NCBI GenBank assembly: GCA_902777205.1
Contig: CACYSU010000017.1
Location: forward strand, 1-51,174
From: an uncultured Rhodospirillales bacterium
GTDB lineage: Bacteria; Pseudomonadota; Alphaproteobacteria; CAAGCB01; CAG-977
DNA length: 51,174 nt
Direction: 5' to 3'
The notes under the pieces were generated by a model. The model saw only the letters and a list, made by a program, of their open reading frames with translations. It did not search any database and was not told where the DNA came from. This document shows, one piece after another, positions 1-9,551 of the stretch. Each line of letters opens with the position of its first letter. Position 1 is the stretch's first letter. Made by a program: the position numbers and the translations under genes.

Positions 1-99
1 CTGATCACCCCGATCGCCATGGACGAAGGTCTGCGCTTCGCTATCCGCGAAGGCGGCCGCACCGTCGGCGCCGGCGTCGTTTCCAAAATCATTGAGTAA
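1..99 (+). CDS. tuf: Elongation factor Tu, C-terminal end (partial)
   Basis: Only the last 32 codons and the TAA stop lie in the window. The reading frame gives the classic EF-Tu C-terminus, with [20 protein letters not shown] followed by VSKIIE and stop. EF-Tu is the GTPase that carries aminoacyl-tRNA to the ribosomal A site. Its place directly upstream of rpsJ (15 bp gap) is the usual tuf-S10 arrangement in proteobacteria. The 5' part, including the GTP-binding domain, is outside the window, so I cannot tell whether this is tufA or tufB. Confidence 0.95.
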   Translation: MITPIAMDEGLRFAIREGGRTVGAGVVSKIIE

Positions 100-114
100 C
101 AGAGGATATTGATC

Positions 115-423
115 ATGGAAGGTCAAAATATTAGAATTCGCCTGAAAGCCTTCGACCATCGGTTGTTGGATCAGTCGACTCGCGAGATCGTAAACACGGC
201 AAAACGCACGGGAGCGCAAATTTGTGGTCCTATCCCCTTGCCAACTCGCATAGAAAAGTTTACAGTAAACCGTTCGCCGCACGTTGATAAGAAGTCGCGC
301 GAACAGTTTGAAATCCGCACTCATAAACGGGTGCTTGACATCATCGATCCGACTCCGCAGACGGTTGATGCTTTGATGAAGCTCGATTTGGCTGCCGGTG
401 TTGACGTCGAAATTAAACTTTAA
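115..423 (+). CDS. rpsJ: 30S ribosomal protein S10
   Basis: The 102-residue product has normal S10 length and starts [16 protein letters not shown], the family N-terminus. S10 is in the head of the 30S subunit and doubles as NusE in transcription antitermination. An in-frame TTG six bases upstream (109) would add two residues, but the ATG at 115 has AGAGGA at 101-106 at good spacing and matches the family start. It is the first gene of the S10 operon, 14 bp before rplC. The 15-bp gap after tuf suggests at least partial co-transcription with tuf. Confidence 0.97.
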   Translation: MEGQNIRIRLKAFDHRLLDQSTREIVNTAKRTGAQICGPIPLPTRIEKFTVNRSPHVDKKSREQFEIRTHKRVLDIIDPTPQTVDALMKLDLAAGVDVEIKL

Positions 424-437
424 AGGATAAAAGAGCC

Positions 438-1163
438 ATGCGTAGTGGTCTTATCGCTGAAAAAATGGGCATGACTCGCCTCTTTACGGAAGACGGGACT
501 CACGTTCCCGTCACCGTTCTGAAGGTTGAGGGATGCGAAGTCGTCTCTGTCCGTTCCAAGGACAAAGACGGTTATGTCGCGCTGCAGTTGGGTTTTGGTA
601 AAACAAAGGCAAACCGGGTTTCCAAATCGGTTCGTGGCCACTTTGCCAAAGCCAACGTCGAATTGAAGCGCAAATTGGTTGAATTCCGGGTTAGTGAGGA
701 TTGCGTCCTTAACCCCGGCGATGAATTGTCCGCGAATCATTTCATTGCGGGTCAGTTCGTCGATGTGGTCGGCACGTCCATCGGTAAAGGATTCGCCGGC
801 GGTATGAAACGTCATAATTTTGCCGGCCTTGAAGCTACACACGGTGTGTCCATTTCTCACCGTTCGTTGGGTTCCACGGGTAACCGTCAGGATCCGGGCC
901 GTGTCTTCAAGGGTAAGAAAATGGCTGGACATATGGGCGCCGAACGCGTCACCGTCCAGAACCTGAAAGTCGTCGCGACGGACGCCGATCGTGGTTTGAT
1001 CATGGTCAAAGGCGCCGTTCCGGGATTTGAAGGGGCTTATGTTTTGATTAAAGACGCTGTGAAGAAGGCTCTTCCGGAAAACGTTCCGATGCCTGCCGGT
1101 TTGAAAGCCAAGGCCGCGGTCGCGGAAGAAAAGGTCGCAGCTTCTGAAGAAGTGAAGGAATAA
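438..1163 (+). CDS. rplC: 50S ribosomal protein L3
   Basis: The product is 241 residues and starts [16 protein letters not shown], typical of L3. The central loop that reaches toward the peptidyl transferase centre is present ([21 protein letters not shown], about residues 136-156). L3 nucleates early 50S assembly. The protein is longer than the E. coli form (209 residues) because of an Ala/Lys/Glu-rich tail after about residue 215, which is commonly seen in alphaproteobacteria. AAAGGA lies upstream of the ATG, and rplD follows after 5 bp. Confidence 0.97.
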   Translation: MRSGLIAEKMGMTRLFTEDGTHVPVTVLKVEGCEVVSVRSKDKDGYVALQLGFGKTKANRVSKSVRGHFAKANVELKRKLVEFRVSEDCVLNPGDELSANHFIAGQFVDVVGTSIGKGFAGGMKRHNFAGLEATHGVSISHRSLGSTGNRQDPGRVFKGKKMAGHMGAERVTVQNLKVVATDADRGLIMVKGAVPGFEGAYVLIKDAVKKALPENVPMPAGLKAKAAVAEEKVAASEEVKE

Positions 1164-1168
1164 CGGCG

Positions 1169-1789
1169 ATGAAATGTGATATCGTCAATCTGGATAACCA
1201 GAACGTTGGTTCGATGGAACTGGCCGACAGCGTTTTCGCTGTTGAAGTCCGTACGGACATTTTGAGCCGCGTCGTCAACTGGCAGCTGGCGAATCGTCGT
1301 GCGGGAACGCACAAGACGAAAACGATCGCCGAAGTCAGCGGCACGACGAAAAAACCGTACAAACAGAAAGGTACGGGACGCGCCCGTCAGGGTTCTTTGC
1401 GCGCCACGCAGTTCCGCGGCGGCGGCATCAGCTTCGGGCCGGTCGTCCGTTCTCATGAACAGGATCTGCCGAAGAAAATCCGTCGTTTGGGTATGCGCTG
1501 CGCTTTGTCCGCGAAAGCCAAAGACGGCAAACTGGTTGTGGTCGATGCTTTGAAAATGCCGGAAGCCAAAACGAAAGACCTGCTGTCCAAAATGGAAAAA
1601 ATGGGTCTGTCTTCCGCTTTGTTCATCGGCGGCGCCGAATTGGACAACAACTTTTCGATGTCCGCGCGCAATATCGTCGGCGTTGACGTTTTGCCGCAGC
1701 AAGGTGCCAATGTTTACGACATCATGCGCCGCGACACGTTGGTTCTGACCAAAGAAGCCGCGGAAAACTTGGAGGCTCGACTGAAATGA
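1169..1789 (+). CDS. rplD: 50S ribosomal protein L4
   Basis: The 206-residue protein contains the L4 core and the extended loop near the exit tunnel ([20 protein letters not shown], about residues 62-81). In the cell L4 lines the peptide exit tunnel. In E. coli it also represses the S10 operon by binding its leader; the corresponding leader here would be upstream of rpsJ or tuf and is not visible. Its stop codon overlaps the rplW start as ATGA at 1786-1789, indicating translational coupling. Confidence 0.96.
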   Translation: MKCDIVNLDNQNVGSMELADSVFAVEVRTDILSRVVNWQLANRRAGTHKTKTIAEVSGTTKKPYKQKGTGRARQGSLRATQFRGGGISFGPVVRSHEQDLPKKIRRLGMRCALSAKAKDGKLVVVDALKMPEAKTKDLLSKMEKMGLSSALFIGGAELDNNFSMSARNIVGVDVLPQQGANVYDIMRRDTLVLTKEAAENLEARLK

Positions 1790-2097
1790 GTAAACCGGAA
1801 ATTAAAGTAACGGAAAAAATGTACGACACGCTGCTGCGTCCCGTCATTACCGAAAAGGCCATGAAGTCGTCCGAAAACGGACAGGTGACCTTTCACATTC
1901 CGTTGACGGCTACGAAAACCGAAGTCAAAGCGGCTGTTGAAGCTTTGTTCGGCGTTAAAGTTAAATCTGTCAACACCGTTCGCGTCGGCGGAAAAACGAA
2001 ACGTTTCCGCGGCCAGATCGGCAAACGCAGCGATTTCAAAAAAGCGATCGTTACGTTGGCAGAAGGTCAAAACATTGATTTTACGACGGGAGTTTAA
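1786..2097 (+). CDS. rplW: 50S ribosomal protein L23
   Basis: The 103-residue product contains the L23 signature [14 protein letters not shown] and a Lys/Arg-rich loop ([18 protein letters not shown]). L23 sits at the exit of the peptide tunnel and is the docking point for trigger factor and SRP. The length is typical of bacterial L23. The start codon overlaps the rplD stop by four bases (ATGA), so translation is probably coupled. rplB follows after 3 bp. Confidence 0.95.
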   Translation: MSKPEIKVTEKMYDTLLRPVITEKAMKSSENGQVTFHIPLTATKTEVKAAVEALFGVKVKSVNTVRVGGKTKRFRGQIGKRSDFKKAIVTLAEGQNIDFTTGV

Positions 2098-2100
2098 AAA

Positions 2101-2940
2101 ATGGCGTTAAAATCGTTTAAAGCGGTTACTCCCAGCCGCAGACATCTCGTTCTGGTTGAACGCGCTGATCTGTACAAAGGCGGGCCCGTTAAAGAATTGA
2201 CCGAAGGTCTGAATGGCACCGGCGGTCGCAACAATCAGGGTCGTATCACCAGCCGCCGCATGGGCGGCGGTCACAAACGCCGTTATCGTTTCATCGACTT
2301 CAGACGTGACAAGTTTGATGTCGCCGCGACGGTCGAACGTTTGGAATACGATCCGAACCGTACGGCGTTCATCGCGCTGATCAAATATGAAGACGGCGAA
2401 CGTTCTTACATTTTGGCTCCGCAGCGCCTGCAGGTCGGCGACACGGTCGTTTCCGGTGAAAAAGTCGATATCAAACCGGGCAACGCCATGTTGCTGAAAA
2501 ACATGCCGGTCGGAACGGTGGTTCATAACATTGAACTGAACCCCGGCCGCGGCGGTCAGGTCGCCCGTTCCGCGGGTTGCTACGCTCAGCTGATCGGTAA
2601 AGACGCCGGTTACGCCCAGCTGCGTTTGAACTCCGGCGAACTGCGTCTGGTTCGCGGCGAATGTCTGGCTTCCGTCGGCGCGGTTTCCAATCCCGACAAG
2701 CAGAACGAAAACGGCGGTAAAGCCGGCCGTTCCCGCTGGTTGGGCATCCGTCCCGCCGTCCGCGGCGTCGCCATGAACCCTGTCGATCACCCGTTGGGTG
2801 GTGGTGAAGGTCGTTCTTCGGGCGGTCGTCATCCGGTCACGCCGTGGGGCAAGTGCACAAAGGGCAAGAAGACTCGCACGAACAAGAAGACCAATGTCTT
2901 CATTATGCGCAGTCGCCATGCTTCTAAGAAAAAAGCTTAA
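2101..2940 (+). CDS. rplB: 50S ribosomal protein L2
   Basis: The 279-residue product is a full-length L2. It has the N-terminal region ending in [20 protein letters not shown] (about residues 42-61) and the conserved C-terminal segment with [15 protein letters not shown] and [10 protein letters not shown] near residues 225-250. The His in the VDHP motif lies close to the peptidyl transferase centre and is intact. L2 is needed for subunit association. A GGGAG element 8 bases before the ATG supports the start. Confidence 0.98.
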   Translation: MALKSFKAVTPSRRHLVLVERADLYKGGPVKELTEGLNGTGGRNNQGRITSRRMGGGHKRRYRFIDFRRDKFDVAATVERLEYDPNRTAFIALIKYEDGERSYILAPQRLQVGDTVVSGEKVDIKPGNAMLLKNMPVGTVVHNIELNPGRGGQVARSAGCYAQLIGKDAGYAQLRLNSGELRLVRGECLASVGAVSNPDKQNENGGKAGRSRWLGIRPAVRGVAMNPVDHPLGGGEGRSSGGRHPVTPWGKCTKGKKTRTNKKTNVFIMRSRHASKKKA

Positions 2941-2958
2941 TTAGGAGGGTAGTAGATT

Positions 2959-3237
2959 ATGTCTCGTTCCGTTTGGAAAGGCCCCTTTGTTGACGGTTAC
3001 CTTCTCAAGAAAGCTGAAAAGGTACGTGAATCGGGTCGAAATGAAGTCATCAAGACTTGGTCGCGCCGTTCAACCATTCTTCCGCAATTTGTGGGTTTGA
3101 CTTTTGGCGTATATAACGGTAAAAAGTTTATTCCTGTCCTCGTTACCGAAAACATGATCGGGCACAAAATGGGCGAATTTGCCCCGACCCGCACGTTTAA
3201 CGGTCACGCAGGCGACAACAAAGCCAAGAAGGGCTAA
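2959..3237 (+). CDS. rpsS: 30S ribosomal protein S19
   Basis: The 92-residue protein starts [20 protein letters not shown] and ends with the basic [19 protein letters not shown] segment, both diagnostic for S19. It binds 16S rRNA in the 30S head next to S13. A strong Shine-Dalgarno (TAGGAGGGTAG) sits at about 2941-2951. The gene lies 18 bp after rplB and 4 bp before rplV, in the standard S10 operon order. Confidence 0.97.
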   Translation: MSRSVWKGPFVDGYLLKKAEKVRESGRNEVIKTWSRRSTILPQFVGLTFGVYNGKKFIPVLVTENMIGHKMGEFAPTRTFNGHAGDNKAKKG

Positions 3238-3241
3238 GAAC

Positions 3242-3607
3242 ATGGTAGCGAAAAAAGAAATGAAAACAGCAAAGGCCTGCGGCAGCACGATTCGCAGCAG
3301 CACGCGTAAATTGAACGTCGTCGCCGCTTCGATTCGCGGTATGGAAGTCGGGAAAGCTCTGACACAGCTGAGCTTTTCCCCGCGCCGCGTCGCAGGTGAA
3401 GTGAAAAAAGTATTGCAGTCCGCGATTGCCAATGCTGAAAACAACCACAACATGGACGTTGACAAACTGGTCGTTGCCGAAGCTTATGTCGGCAAAGCGC
3501 TGGTGATGAAACGTTGGCAGGCTCGCGCCCGCGGTCGTGCCGGCCGTGTTGAAAAGATGTTTTCCAACTTGACAGTTGTTGTACGCGAAAACGAGGAGAA
3601 CCGTTAA
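3242..3607 (+). CDS. rplV: 50S ribosomal protein L22
   Basis: The 121-residue product has the L22 motif order: [21 protein letters not shown], then [26 protein letters not shown], then the tunnel beta-hairpin containing [16 protein letters not shown]. The open frame extends upstream inside rpsS, but the ATG at 3242, four bases after the rpsS stop, matches family length. L22 lines the narrow part of the exit tunnel, where macrolide resistance mutations arise in other bacteria. rpsC starts one base after the stop. Confidence 0.95.
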   Translation: MVAKKEMKTAKACGSTIRSSTRKLNVVAASIRGMEVGKALTQLSFSPRRVAGEVKKVLQSAIANAENNHNMDVDKLVVAEAYVGKALVMKRWQARARGRAGRVEKMFSNLTVVVRENEENR

Positions 3608-3608
3608 A

Positions 3609-4280
3609 ATGGGGCAGAAAGTTAACCCGATTGGTTTGCGTTTGGGAATTAACCGCACGTGGGATTCCCGTTGGTTTGCTGACGCTGATTATGCGAAACA
3701 GCTTCATGAAGATTTCAAGATTCGCAATTTCTTGAAAAAGAAGCTGGCCGCCGCCGGTATCAGCCGCGTGATTGTCGAACGTCCGGCTAAAAAAGCCCGC
3801 ATTACGATTCATTCCGCGCGTCCCGGTGTCGTCATCGGCAAAAAGGGGCAGGATATCGACGTTTTGAAAAACGAACTGCAAAAAATGACCGGCGGTGAAA
3901 TCCACCTGAACATTGTCGAAGTCCGCAAACCGGAATTGGACGCTCAGTTGGTCGCCGAAAGCATTGCGCAGCAGCTGGAACGCCGTGTTTCTTTCCGCCG
4001 CGCTATGAAACGTTCCGTTCAGTCGGCTCTGCGTCAGGGGGCGGAAGGTATCCGTATCAACTGCGGCGGCCGTTTGGGCGGCGCCGAAATCGCCCGTACC
4101 GAATGGTACAGAGAAGGACGTGTTCCCCTGCATACGCTGCGTGCGGATGTGGATTACGGAACTTCGACCGCGCATACGACATACGGCGCTTGCGGTGTCA
4201 AAGTCTGGATTTTCAAAGGTGAAATTCTGGCTCATGACCCGATGGCGCAGGATAAACGTCTGTCGGACGCTCAACGCTAA
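3609..4280 (+). CDS. rpsC: 30S ribosomal protein S3
   Basis: The 223-residue product begins [20 protein letters not shown], the S3 N-terminus. It carries the KH domain GxxG-type loop ([19 protein letters not shown], about residues 75-93) and the C-terminal domain with [21 protein letters not shown]3 is at the mRNA entry tunnel and contributes to the ribosomal helicase activity. An upstream in-frame start at 3576 lies inside rplV and was rejected. It is slightly shorter at the C-terminus than E. coli S3 (233 residues). Confidence 0.97.
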   Translation: MGQKVNPIGLRLGINRTWDSRWFADADYAKQLHEDFKIRNFLKKKLAAAGISRVIVERPAKKARITIHSARPGVVIGKKGQDIDVLKNELQKMTGGEIHLNIVEVRKPELDAQLVAESIAQQLERRVSFRRAMKRSVQSALRQGAEGIRINCGGRLGGAEIARTEWYREGRVPLHTLRADVDYGTSTAHTTYGACGVKVWIFKGEILAHDPMAQDKRLSDAQR

Positions 4281-4298
4281 GAAAGGACAAGAAGAGAG

Positions 4299-4721
4299 AT
4301 GTTAAGTCCTAAGAGAACAAAATTCCGCAAGCAGTTCAAAGGCCGTATTCACGGCGTGGCTAAAGGCGGAACGACATTGGCTTTCGGATCGTTCGGTCTG
4401 AAAGCGATGGAGCCCGAACGTGTGACGGCTCGTCAGATCGAAGCGGCACGTCGTGCGATCGTGCGCCACATGAAACGTCAGGGACGTTTCTGGTTGCGTA
4501 TGTTCCCCGATGTACCCGTTTCCAAAAAACCCCCTGAAGTTCGTCAGGGTAAAGGTAAAGGCAACCCCGAATTTTGGGTTTGCCGCGTCAAACCGGGGCG
4601 CATCATGTTTGAAATTGACGGCGTGTCCGAAAAGACTGCGCGCGAAGCTTTTGAATTAGCTGCCGCTAAGTTGCCGATCAAAGCGCGTTTTGTTTCCCGC
4701 AGCGTTGTTGAGGAGGCTTAA
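4299..4721 (+). CDS. rplP: 50S ribosomal protein L16
   Basis: The 140-residue protein starts [16 protein letters not shown], the conserved L16 N-terminus, and continues with [20 protein letters not shown] and the [20 protein letters not shown] segment. L16 organises the A-site finger and helps tRNA accommodation. AGAGAG precedes the ATG. rpmC starts 3 bp after the stop, as usual. Confidence 0.97.
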   Translation: MLSPKRTKFRKQFKGRIHGVAKGGTTLAFGSFGLKAMEPERVTARQIEAARRAIVRHMKRQGRFWLRMFPDVPVSKKPPEVRQGKGKGNPEFWVCRVKPGRIMFEIDGVSEKTAREAFELAAAKLPIKARFVSRSVVEEA

Positions 4722-4724
4722 GTT

Positions 4725-4928
4725 ATGGCTAAAATTAAAGATTTGCGTGCTAAAACCGATGATCAGCTGAACGAACAGATCGTCGCTTTGAAAAAAGAAG
4801 GCATGAATCTGCGTTTTCAGCAAGTCAGCGGACAGCTGACCAATACCGCGCGTATGGGTCAGGTGAAACGCGAAGTCGCTCAGATCAAGACGATCTTGGC
4901 TGAACGTAAAACGGGGTCTAAGGAGTAA
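4725..4928 (+). CDS. rpmC: 50S ribosomal protein L29
   Basis: The small 67-residue helical protein starts [18 protein letters not shown] and contains the conserved [18 protein letters not shown] segment typical of alphaproteobacterial L29. It lies near the tunnel exit beside L23. A strong GAGGAGG sits 10 bases before the ATG, inside the end of rplP. rpsQ follows after 5 bp. Confidence 0.96.
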   Translation: MAKIKDLRAKTDDQLNEQIVALKKEGMNLRFQQVSGQLTNTARMGQVKREVAQIKTILAERKTGSKE

Positions 4929-4933
4929 TAAAG

Positions 4934-5170
4934 ATGCCCAAACGTATTTTACAGGGTGTTGTCGTCAGCGATAAGATGGATAAGACCGTCGTGGTCAAAG
5001 TCGAACGCCGCGTCATGCACCCGATCTATAAAAAGTTTATTCGGCGTTCCAAAAAATACGCCGCTCATGATGAGCTCAACCAGTTCAAAGTCGGCGACGT
5101 CGTTCGCATCCGCGAATGCGTGCCGTTTTCCAAGACGAAAACTTGGGAAGTTCTGGTTGACGCCGGTTAA
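4934..5170 (+). CDS. rpsQ: 30S ribosomal protein S17
   Basis: The 78-residue product shows the S17 OB-fold sequence: [20 protein letters not shown], then [19 protein letters not shown], then [21 protein letters not shown]17 is a primary 16S rRNA binder in the 30S body. AAGGAG precedes the ATG by nine bases. The gene lies between rpmC and rplN, which starts 24 bp later. Confidence 0.97.
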   Translation: MPKRILQGVVVSDKMDKTVVVKVERRVMHPIYKKFIRRSKKYAAHDELNQFKVGDVVRIRECVPFSKTKTWEVLVDAG

Positions 5171-5194
5171 TCGGGAAAGTAAAGGATTTATCCC

Positions 5195-5563
5195 ATGATT
5201 CAAATGCAAAGCAACCTGGATGTCGCTGATAACTCTGGCGCGCGCAAAGTGCAGTGCGTAAAGGTATTAGGTGGATCCAAACGTAAGACGGCATCTGTCG
5301 GCGACGTTATTGTTGTTTCTATTAAAGAAGCGATACCTCGCGGACGTGTCAAAAAGGGTGATGTTCACCGCGCAGTTATCGTGCGTACCAAAAAGGAAAT
5401 CCGTCGTGCCGACGGCAGCGCAATCAGATTTGATTCCAACGCCGCCGTTCTGATCAACAAAGACGGCGAACCGATCGGTACCCGTATTTTTGGCCCGGTG
5501 ACAAGAGAATTGCGTGCGAAGAAATATATGAAAATTATTTCTTTGGCGCCTGAAGTAATCTAA
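5195..5563 (+). CDS. rplN: 50S ribosomal protein L14
   Basis: The 122-residue protein has the family N-terminus [20 protein letters not shown] and the conserved [19 protein letters not shown] core. L14 forms part of the intersubunit bridge and is the anti-association target of RsfS. It is normally the first gene of the spc operon, but no separate promoter or terminator is evident in the 24 bp before it, so S10 and spc genes are probably co-transcribed. Confidence 0.97.
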   Translation: MIQMQSNLDVADNSGARKVQCVKVLGGSKRKTASVGDVIVVSIKEAIPRGRVKKGDVHRAVIVRTKKEIRRADGSAIRFDSNAAVLINKDGEPIGTRIFGPVTRELRAKKYMKIISLAPEVI

Positions 5564-5579
5564 GTTTTTGAGGGTCAAA

Positions 5580-5894
5580 ATGAAAATTAAAAAAGGTGAT
5601 CAGGTCATCGTGACGACCGGTCGTGACAAAGGCAAACAGGGTGAAGTCCTGCGCGCCATGCCCAAGACCAACAAGGTCGTTGTCCAAGGTGTGAACATGG
5701 TTAAACGTCATACGCGTCCTTCCCAGACGAATGCCGGCGGCATCATCTCGAAGGAAGCTCCGATTGACGTTTCCAACGTGGCTTTAATCGATCCGGAAAC
5801 GGGCAAGGCGACGCGCGTCGGCTTCAAAATCGTTGACGGCGAAAAAGTCCGCGTTGCGAAAAAGTCCGGCAAAGTCATTGCCGCGAAGAAATAG
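5580..5894 (+). CDS. rplX: 50S ribosomal protein L24
   Basis: The 104-residue product starts [20 protein letters not shown], a KOW motif, followed by [21 protein letters not shown]24 is an assembly initiator of the 50S subunit. The in-frame TTG at 5568 would give a non-family extension and overlaps the GAGGG ribosome-binding site, so the ATG at 5580 is chosen. rplE follows 11 bp later. Confidence 0.95.
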   Translation: MKIKKGDQVIVTTGRDKGKQGEVLRAMPKTNKVVVQGVNMVKRHTRPSQTNAGGIISKEAPIDVSNVALIDPETGKATRVGFKIVDGEKVRVAKKSGKVIAAKK

Positions 5895-5905
5895 GAGTGA
5901 GTGGT

Positions 5906-6451
5906 ATGGCTAGACTGTATGATCATTACAAAAAAGTAATCCGTCCCAAACTGGAAAAAGAATTCGGTTACAAAAACCAGATGGAAATTCCCCGTTTGGA
6001 AAAAATCGTCATCAACATGGGCGTCGGCCGCGATGCCGTCGAAGATCGCAAGGCCGTTGATTCCGCCGTGCGCGATCTGACCGCGATCGCCGGACAGAAA
6101 CCCGTCGTGACGTACGCTAAAAAATCCATTGCCGCGTTTAAACTGCGCGAAGGCATGCCGATCGGCTGCAAAGTCACGCTGCGCCGCGAACGTATGTACG
6201 AATTTCTGGATCGTCTGGTCACGATGGCGTTGCCGCGTGTGCGAGATTTTCGCGGAATTTCAAATAAAAGCTTTGACGGCAAGGGAAACTATGCTATGGG
6301 TTTAAAGGAACAGATCGTTTTCTTGGAAATTGATTACGATTCTGTTGATAAAGTCCGTGGTTTGGATATAGTATTCTGCACATCGGCCAAGACCGACAAG
6401 GAAGCAAAAGCCCTGCTGTCCGGTTTTGATATGCCGTTTGCGAAAAACTAG
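5906..6451 (+). CDS. rplE: 50S ribosomal protein L5
   Basis: The 181-residue protein carries [20 protein letters not shown] at the N-terminus, the conserved [14 protein letters not shown] strand and a C-terminal [22 protein letters not shown] end. L5 binds 5S rRNA and the P-site tRNA elbow. A GTG three codons upstream (5897) is in frame but coincides with the GGAG ribosome-binding site at 5893-5897, so the ATG at 5906 is used. Confidence 0.96.
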   Translation: MARLYDHYKKVIRPKLEKEFGYKNQMEIPRLEKIVINMGVGRDAVEDRKAVDSAVRDLTAIAGQKPVVTYAKKSIAAFKLREGMPIGCKVTLRRERMYEFLDRLVTMALPRVRDFRGISNKSFDGKGNYAMGLKEQIVFLEIDYDSVDKVRGLDIVFCTSAKTDKEAKALLSGFDMPFAKN

Positions 6452-6471
6452 AGCGATTGGAGTAAGATATT

Positions 6472-6777
6472 ATGGCAAAAACAAGCGCTGTCGAACGCAA
6501 TAAGAAACGTGAACGCATGGCTAAACAGTACAAAGCCCGTCGTGACGCTCTTAAGGCGAAAATCAAAGACCGCTCGGTTTCCGAAGAAGAACGCTTTGAC
6601 GCCGTGTTGAAGCTGGCCGAATTGCCCCGCAATTCGTCCGCCACGCGCGTTCATCTGCGTTGCGAACTGACAGGACGTTCTCGCGGCAACTACCGCAAGT
6701 TCAAACTGTCTCGTGTTGTGTTGCGGGATTTGGCCTCTTGCGGTCAGATTCCCGGCATGGTTAAGTCTAGTTGGTAA
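6472..6777 (+). CDS. rpsN: 30S ribosomal protein S14 (zinc-free form)
   Basis: The 101-residue product has [20 protein letters not shown] at the N-terminus and [19 protein letters not shown] in the core. It is the long form that lacks the CxxC pairs of zinc-binding S14. S14 is in the 30S head and is needed for late assembly. A TTGGAGTAA ribosome-binding site lies about 10 bases before the ATG. rpsH begins 27 bp after the stop. Confidence 0.96.
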   Translation: MAKTSAVERNKKRERMAKQYKARRDALKAKIKDRSVSEEERFDAVLKLAELPRNSSATRVHLRCELTGRSRGNYRKFKLSRVVLRDLASCGQIPGMVKSSW

Positions 6778-6804
6778 CATCAAGTTAGGTAAGGAGATAC
6801 TACC

Positions 6805-7203
6805 ATGTCATTTTCCGATCCGTTGGGAGATATGCTGACCCGTATTCGTAACGGTCAGCAGGCTCGCAAGAGCGACATTACGGTGCCGGCTTCCAAGCTG
6901 CGCGAAAACGTGCTGGAAGTCCTGAAACGTGAAGGGTTCATTCGCGGTTATTCGCGCGTGAACGTCCGCAAAGGCATCGACGAAATCAAAGTTGAATTGA
7001 AATATTTTGAAGGCCGTCCGGTCATCAGCGAAATCGCCCGCGTTTCCACGCCGGGGCGTCGCGTCTATTCCCGTGTCAAGGATTTGCAGAAATTCTACAA
7101 CGGGCTGGGTATTTCTGTTCTGTCCACGCCGCAGGGCGTCATGTCCGATCACGAAGCTCGTCAGGCCAATGTCGGCGGCGAAGTTTTGTGCAAAGTGTTC
7201 TAA
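6805..7203 (+). CDS. rpsH: 30S ribosomal protein S8
   Basis: The 132-residue protein starts [20 protein letters not shown] and ends with the conserved [20 protein letters not shown] and [10 protein letters not shown]8 is a primary binder of helix 21 of 16S rRNA. In E. coli it also represses spc operon translation at rplE; no such site was verified here. AAGGAG is well spaced before the ATG. Confidence 0.97.
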   Translation: MSFSDPLGDMLTRIRNGQQARKSDITVPASKLRENVLEVLKREGFIRGYSRVNVRKGIDEIKVELKYFEGRPVISEIARVSTPGRRVYSRVKDLQKFYNGLGISVLSTPQGVMSDHEARQANVGGEVLCKVF

Positions 7204-7217
7204 GGGGGAGTTTACAT

Positions 7218-7754
7218 ATGTCTCGTGTTGGTAAATACCCTGTCATTGTTCCCGCCGACGTTACGGTTGACGTTAAAGGTCAGCACGTCAAAGTCAAAGG
7301 GAAATTGGGTGAATTGGAATATACGGCTGCGGACGATGTCGATCTGAAGCTGGAAGAAAACAAGCTGTGGGTCGCCCCGCGCAAATCCGAAACGGGGATC
7401 AACCGTTCCTCTTGGGGAACGACCCGCGCCCGTCTGAACAATCTGGTCAAGGGTGTCCATGACGGTTTTTCCAAGAAGCTGGAAATCAACGGCGTCGGCT
7501 ACAAAGCGCAGGTTCAGGGCAAGATCCTGAAAATGAGCTTGGGGTTCAGCCATGATGTCGATTTTGAAATTCCCGCCGGATTGAAAGTGACGTGCGCGAC
7601 GCCGACGAATGTCGAAATTTCCGGCGTTGACAAGCAGGTCGTCGGGCAGTTCGCCGCGGTGATCCGCGCCAAACGGCCGCCCGAACCCTATAAGGGCAAA
7701 GGCATCAAATACGAGGGTGAATACATCCTGCGTAAAGAAGGTAAGAAGAAGTAA
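7218..7754 (+). CDS. rplF: 50S ribosomal protein L6
   Basis: The 178-residue protein starts MSRVGKYPVIVPADVTVDVK and contains both L6 repeats, ending with the diagnostic KRPPEPYKGKGIKYEGEYI (about residues 155-173). L6 sits near the GTPase centre at the base of the L7/L12 stalk. An in-frame upstream start (7188) lies inside rpsH and is rejected. GGGGGAG at 7204-7210 supports the ATG at 7218. Confidence 0.96.
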   Translation: MSRVGKYPVIVPADVTVDVKGQHVKVKGKLGELEYTAADDVDLKLEENKLWVAPRKSETGINRSSWGTTRARLNNLVKGVHDGFSKKLEINGVGYKAQVQGKILKMSLGFSHDVDFEIPAGLKVTCATPTNVEISGVDKQVVGQFAAVIRAKRPPEPYKGKGIKYEGEYILRKEGKKK

Positions 7755-7766
7755 GGGGGAACGAAA

Positions 7767-8129
7767 ATGAGTAAGGCAAGATTGCAATTTGAAGGCCGTC
7801 GTATCCGTACCCGCGCTTCCCTGCGGCGTAAATCCGCCGGACGTTTGCGGTTGTCCGTATTCCGTTCGGGACAGCATATTTACGGGCAGGTCATTGACGA
7901 CAAGGAAGGTAAGACTTTGGCCGCCGCTTCGACGGTTGAAAAAGAAGTCAAAGCTTCCGTGAAAAATGGCGCCACGGTCGCCGCCGCCACTGTGGTCGGC
8001 AAGCTGATCGCGGAACGTGCTCTGGCAGCCGGTGTCAAAGAAGTTGTCTTCGACCGCGGCGGTTATGTCTATCACGGCCGTGTGAAGGCGTTGGCGGAAG
8101 CCGCCCGTGAAGCCGGTTTGTCATTCTAA
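7767..8129 (+). CDS. rplR: 50S ribosomal protein L18
   Basis: The 120-residue product carries the conserved [20 protein letters not shown] segment, an Ala/Val-rich helix, and the C-terminal [20 protein letters not shown] followed by AREAGLSF. L18 binds 5S rRNA together with L5. The length is close to the family norm (117-120). The gene lies 12 bp after rplF and 14 bp before rpsE. Confidence 0.96.
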   Translation: MSKARLQFEGRRIRTRASLRRKSAGRLRLSVFRSGQHIYGQVIDDKEGKTLAAASTVEKEVKASVKNGATVAAATVVGKLIAERALAAGVKEVVFDRGGYVYHGRVKALAEAAREAGLSF

Positions 8130-8143
8130 AGGAAAAGGTAATT

Positions 8144-8761
8144 ATGGCACGCACACCTAATACAGAACGCCGCCGCGGCGGCGAAAAAGAACGCGAAAAC
8201 GATCGTGAACGCGCTGATCAGCGCAACGATCGCGACCGCGAAATGGACGAAATCGTTGATAAGCTCGTGTATGTCAACCGCGTTGCGAAGACCGTGAAAG
8301 GCGGTCGCCGCATGGCTTTCGCCGCTTTGGTCGTCGTCGGTGACCAGCGCGGCCGCGTCGGATTTGCTTCCGGCAAGGCGCGCGAAGTTCCCGAAGCGAT
8401 CCGCAAAGCGACGGAAAAGGCGAAACGCGAAATGATCCGCATTCCTTTGCGTGAAGGGCGGACACTGCATCATGACGCGCGCGGCAGATACGGCGCCGGT
8501 GAAGTTGTTCTGAGAACGGCTCCCGCCGGTACGGGTATCATCGCGGGCGGCCCGATGCGCGCCGTTTTTGAAACGATGGGCATTCAGGACATTGTCGCGA
8601 AGTCGATCGGTTCTCAGAACCCGCACAACATGATCAAGGCGACGTTTGCCGCTTTGAAAATGGTCTATTCCCCCCGTATGATCGCTGCCAAGCGCGGTAA
8701 GAAAGTCGGCGACGTCGTCGCCGCGCGCGACGGTGCGAACGCCGCGGTCGTGAAGGAGTAA
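8144..8761 (+). CDS. rpsE: 30S ribosomal protein S5 with long charged N-terminus
   Basis: The core matches S5: [20 protein letters not shown], then [18 protein letters not shown], and later [18 protein letters not shown]5 is important for decoding fidelity and mRNA entry. The protein is 205 residues against 167 in E. coli. Much of the difference is an N-terminal stretch of about 35 residues very rich in Arg, Glu and Asp (roughly residues 5-37). Extended S5 N-termini are common in alphaproteobacteria, but this one is notably repetitive. The ATG at 8144 has AAAGGA upstream, and no internal start gives a better family match. Confidence 0.95.
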   Translation: MARTPNTERRRGGEKERENDRERADQRNDRDREMDEIVDKLVYVNRVAKTVKGGRRMAFAALVVVGDQRGRVGFASGKAREVPEAIRKATEKAKREMIRIPLREGRTLHHDARGRYGAGEVVLRTAPAGTGIIAGGPMRAVFETMGIQDIVAKSIGSQNPHNMIKATFAALKMVYSPRMIAAKRGKKVGDVVAARDGANAAVVKE

Positions 8762-8765
8762 GACA

Positions 8766-8951
8766 ATGGCTGAAAAAACGATTAAGGTCAAACAGACGGG
8801 CAGCATCATCGGCGCGACGAAAGTCCAGCGCGCGACGATGTTGGGTCTGGGTCTGAAAAAGATGAATGCCGAAAAAGTGCTGCAGGATACGCCTGCCGTG
8901 CGCGGCATGATCACTAAAGTCGCCCACCTGGTGACTGTGGTTGAGGAATAA
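8766..8951 (+). CDS. rpmD: 50S ribosomal protein L30
   Basis: The 61-residue product contains the L30 pattern [20 protein letters not shown] followed by [26 protein letters not shown]. It is a small 50S protein of the spc operon. AAGGAG is 8 bases before the ATG, overlapping the rpsE stop region. The following 64 bp before rplO contains a stem-loop rather than another gene. Confidence 0.95.
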   Translation: MAEKTIKVKQTGSIIGATKVQRATMLGLGLKKMNAEKVLQDTPAVRGMITKVAHLVTVVEE

Positions 8952-8958
8952 TCGGCGG

Positions 8959-8986
8959 GTGCGCTGTTTGGAAACGGACGGCGCAC
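8959..8986 (+). other. Stem-loop in rpmD-rplO gap
   Basis: GTGCGCTGT (8959-8967) pairs with ACGGCGCAC (8978-8986) through nine base pairs including one G-U, enclosing a ten-base loop. No T-run follows, so it is not an intrinsic terminator. It may be an RNA-processing or translational control structure in front of rplO. The 12-mer GGAAACGGACGG (8970-8981) in its loop and 3' arm recurs exactly at 18939-18950 in the rpoA-rplQ gap. Confidence 0.5.
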
Positions 8987-9015
8987 AGTCGGTTTAACTA
9001 AAGCGAGTTAAGAAA

Positions 9016-9474
9016 ATGAAACTGAATGAAATTCGTGATAACGACGGCGCCCGCAAAGGCCGTATGCGCATCTGCCGTGGTATCGGCAGCGGCAAAGGCA
9101 AAACAGGCGGTCGCGGCGGAAAAGGTCAGACGGCTCGTACAGGCGTGGCGATCAACGGTTTTGAAGGCGGGCAGATGCCCCTTTACCGTCGTTTGCCGAA
9201 ACGCGGCTTTAATAACATTTTCGCGAACAAATACGCGGAAATCAATTTGGGACGTCTGCAGGCGGCGATTGACAAGGGCGTGGTTGACGCGTCCAAGGAA
9301 ATCAATGTTGACGTTCTGCGCGAAGCCGGCGTTGTGAAGCAGACTTTCGACGGTCTGCGTCTGTTGGGCAACGGTGAACTGACGGCGAAAGTGACCATCA
9401 AGGTCGCCGGTTCCACGGAATCCGCGAAAGCGGCTGTGGAAAAAGTCGGCGGTCAGGTTATCATCGCCGAATAA
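9016..9474 (+). CDS. rplO: 50S ribosomal protein L15
   Basis: The 152-residue protein starts [20 protein letters not shown] and contains the Gly-rich signature [20 protein letters not shown] and [19 protein letters not shown]15 binds 23S rRNA and joins late assembly steps. It is preceded by a structured 64-bp gap and followed by an intrinsic terminator at 9490-9525, which makes it the last gene of the upstream ribosomal transcript. Confidence 0.96.
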   Translation: MKLNEIRDNDGARKGRMRICRGIGSGKGKTGGRGGKGQTARTGVAINGFEGGQMPLYRRLPKRGFNNIFANKYAEINLGRLQAAIDKGVVDASKEINVDVLREAGVVKQTFDGLRLLGNGELTAKVTIKVAGSTESAKAAVEKVGGQVIIAE

Positions 9475-9489
9475 TCCGGACAAAAAAAT

Positions 9490-9525
9490 GCAAAAGAGGG
9501 GGAACCCTCTTTTGCGCGTTTTTAA
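9490..9525 (+). terminator. Intrinsic terminator between rplO and secY
   Basis: An 11-bp perfect stem, GCAAAAGAGGG (9490-9500) with CCCTCTTTTGC (9505-9515), closes a GGAA tetraloop. It is followed by GCGTTTTTAATTT. This fits a rho-independent terminator on the + strand. Its place inside the usual spc operon order, before secY, suggests that expression of secY and adk is reduced or separately controlled relative to the ribosomal genes. Confidence 0.85.
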
Positions 9526-9551
9526 TTTAGAAATTAGTGGAATTAAAGAAA

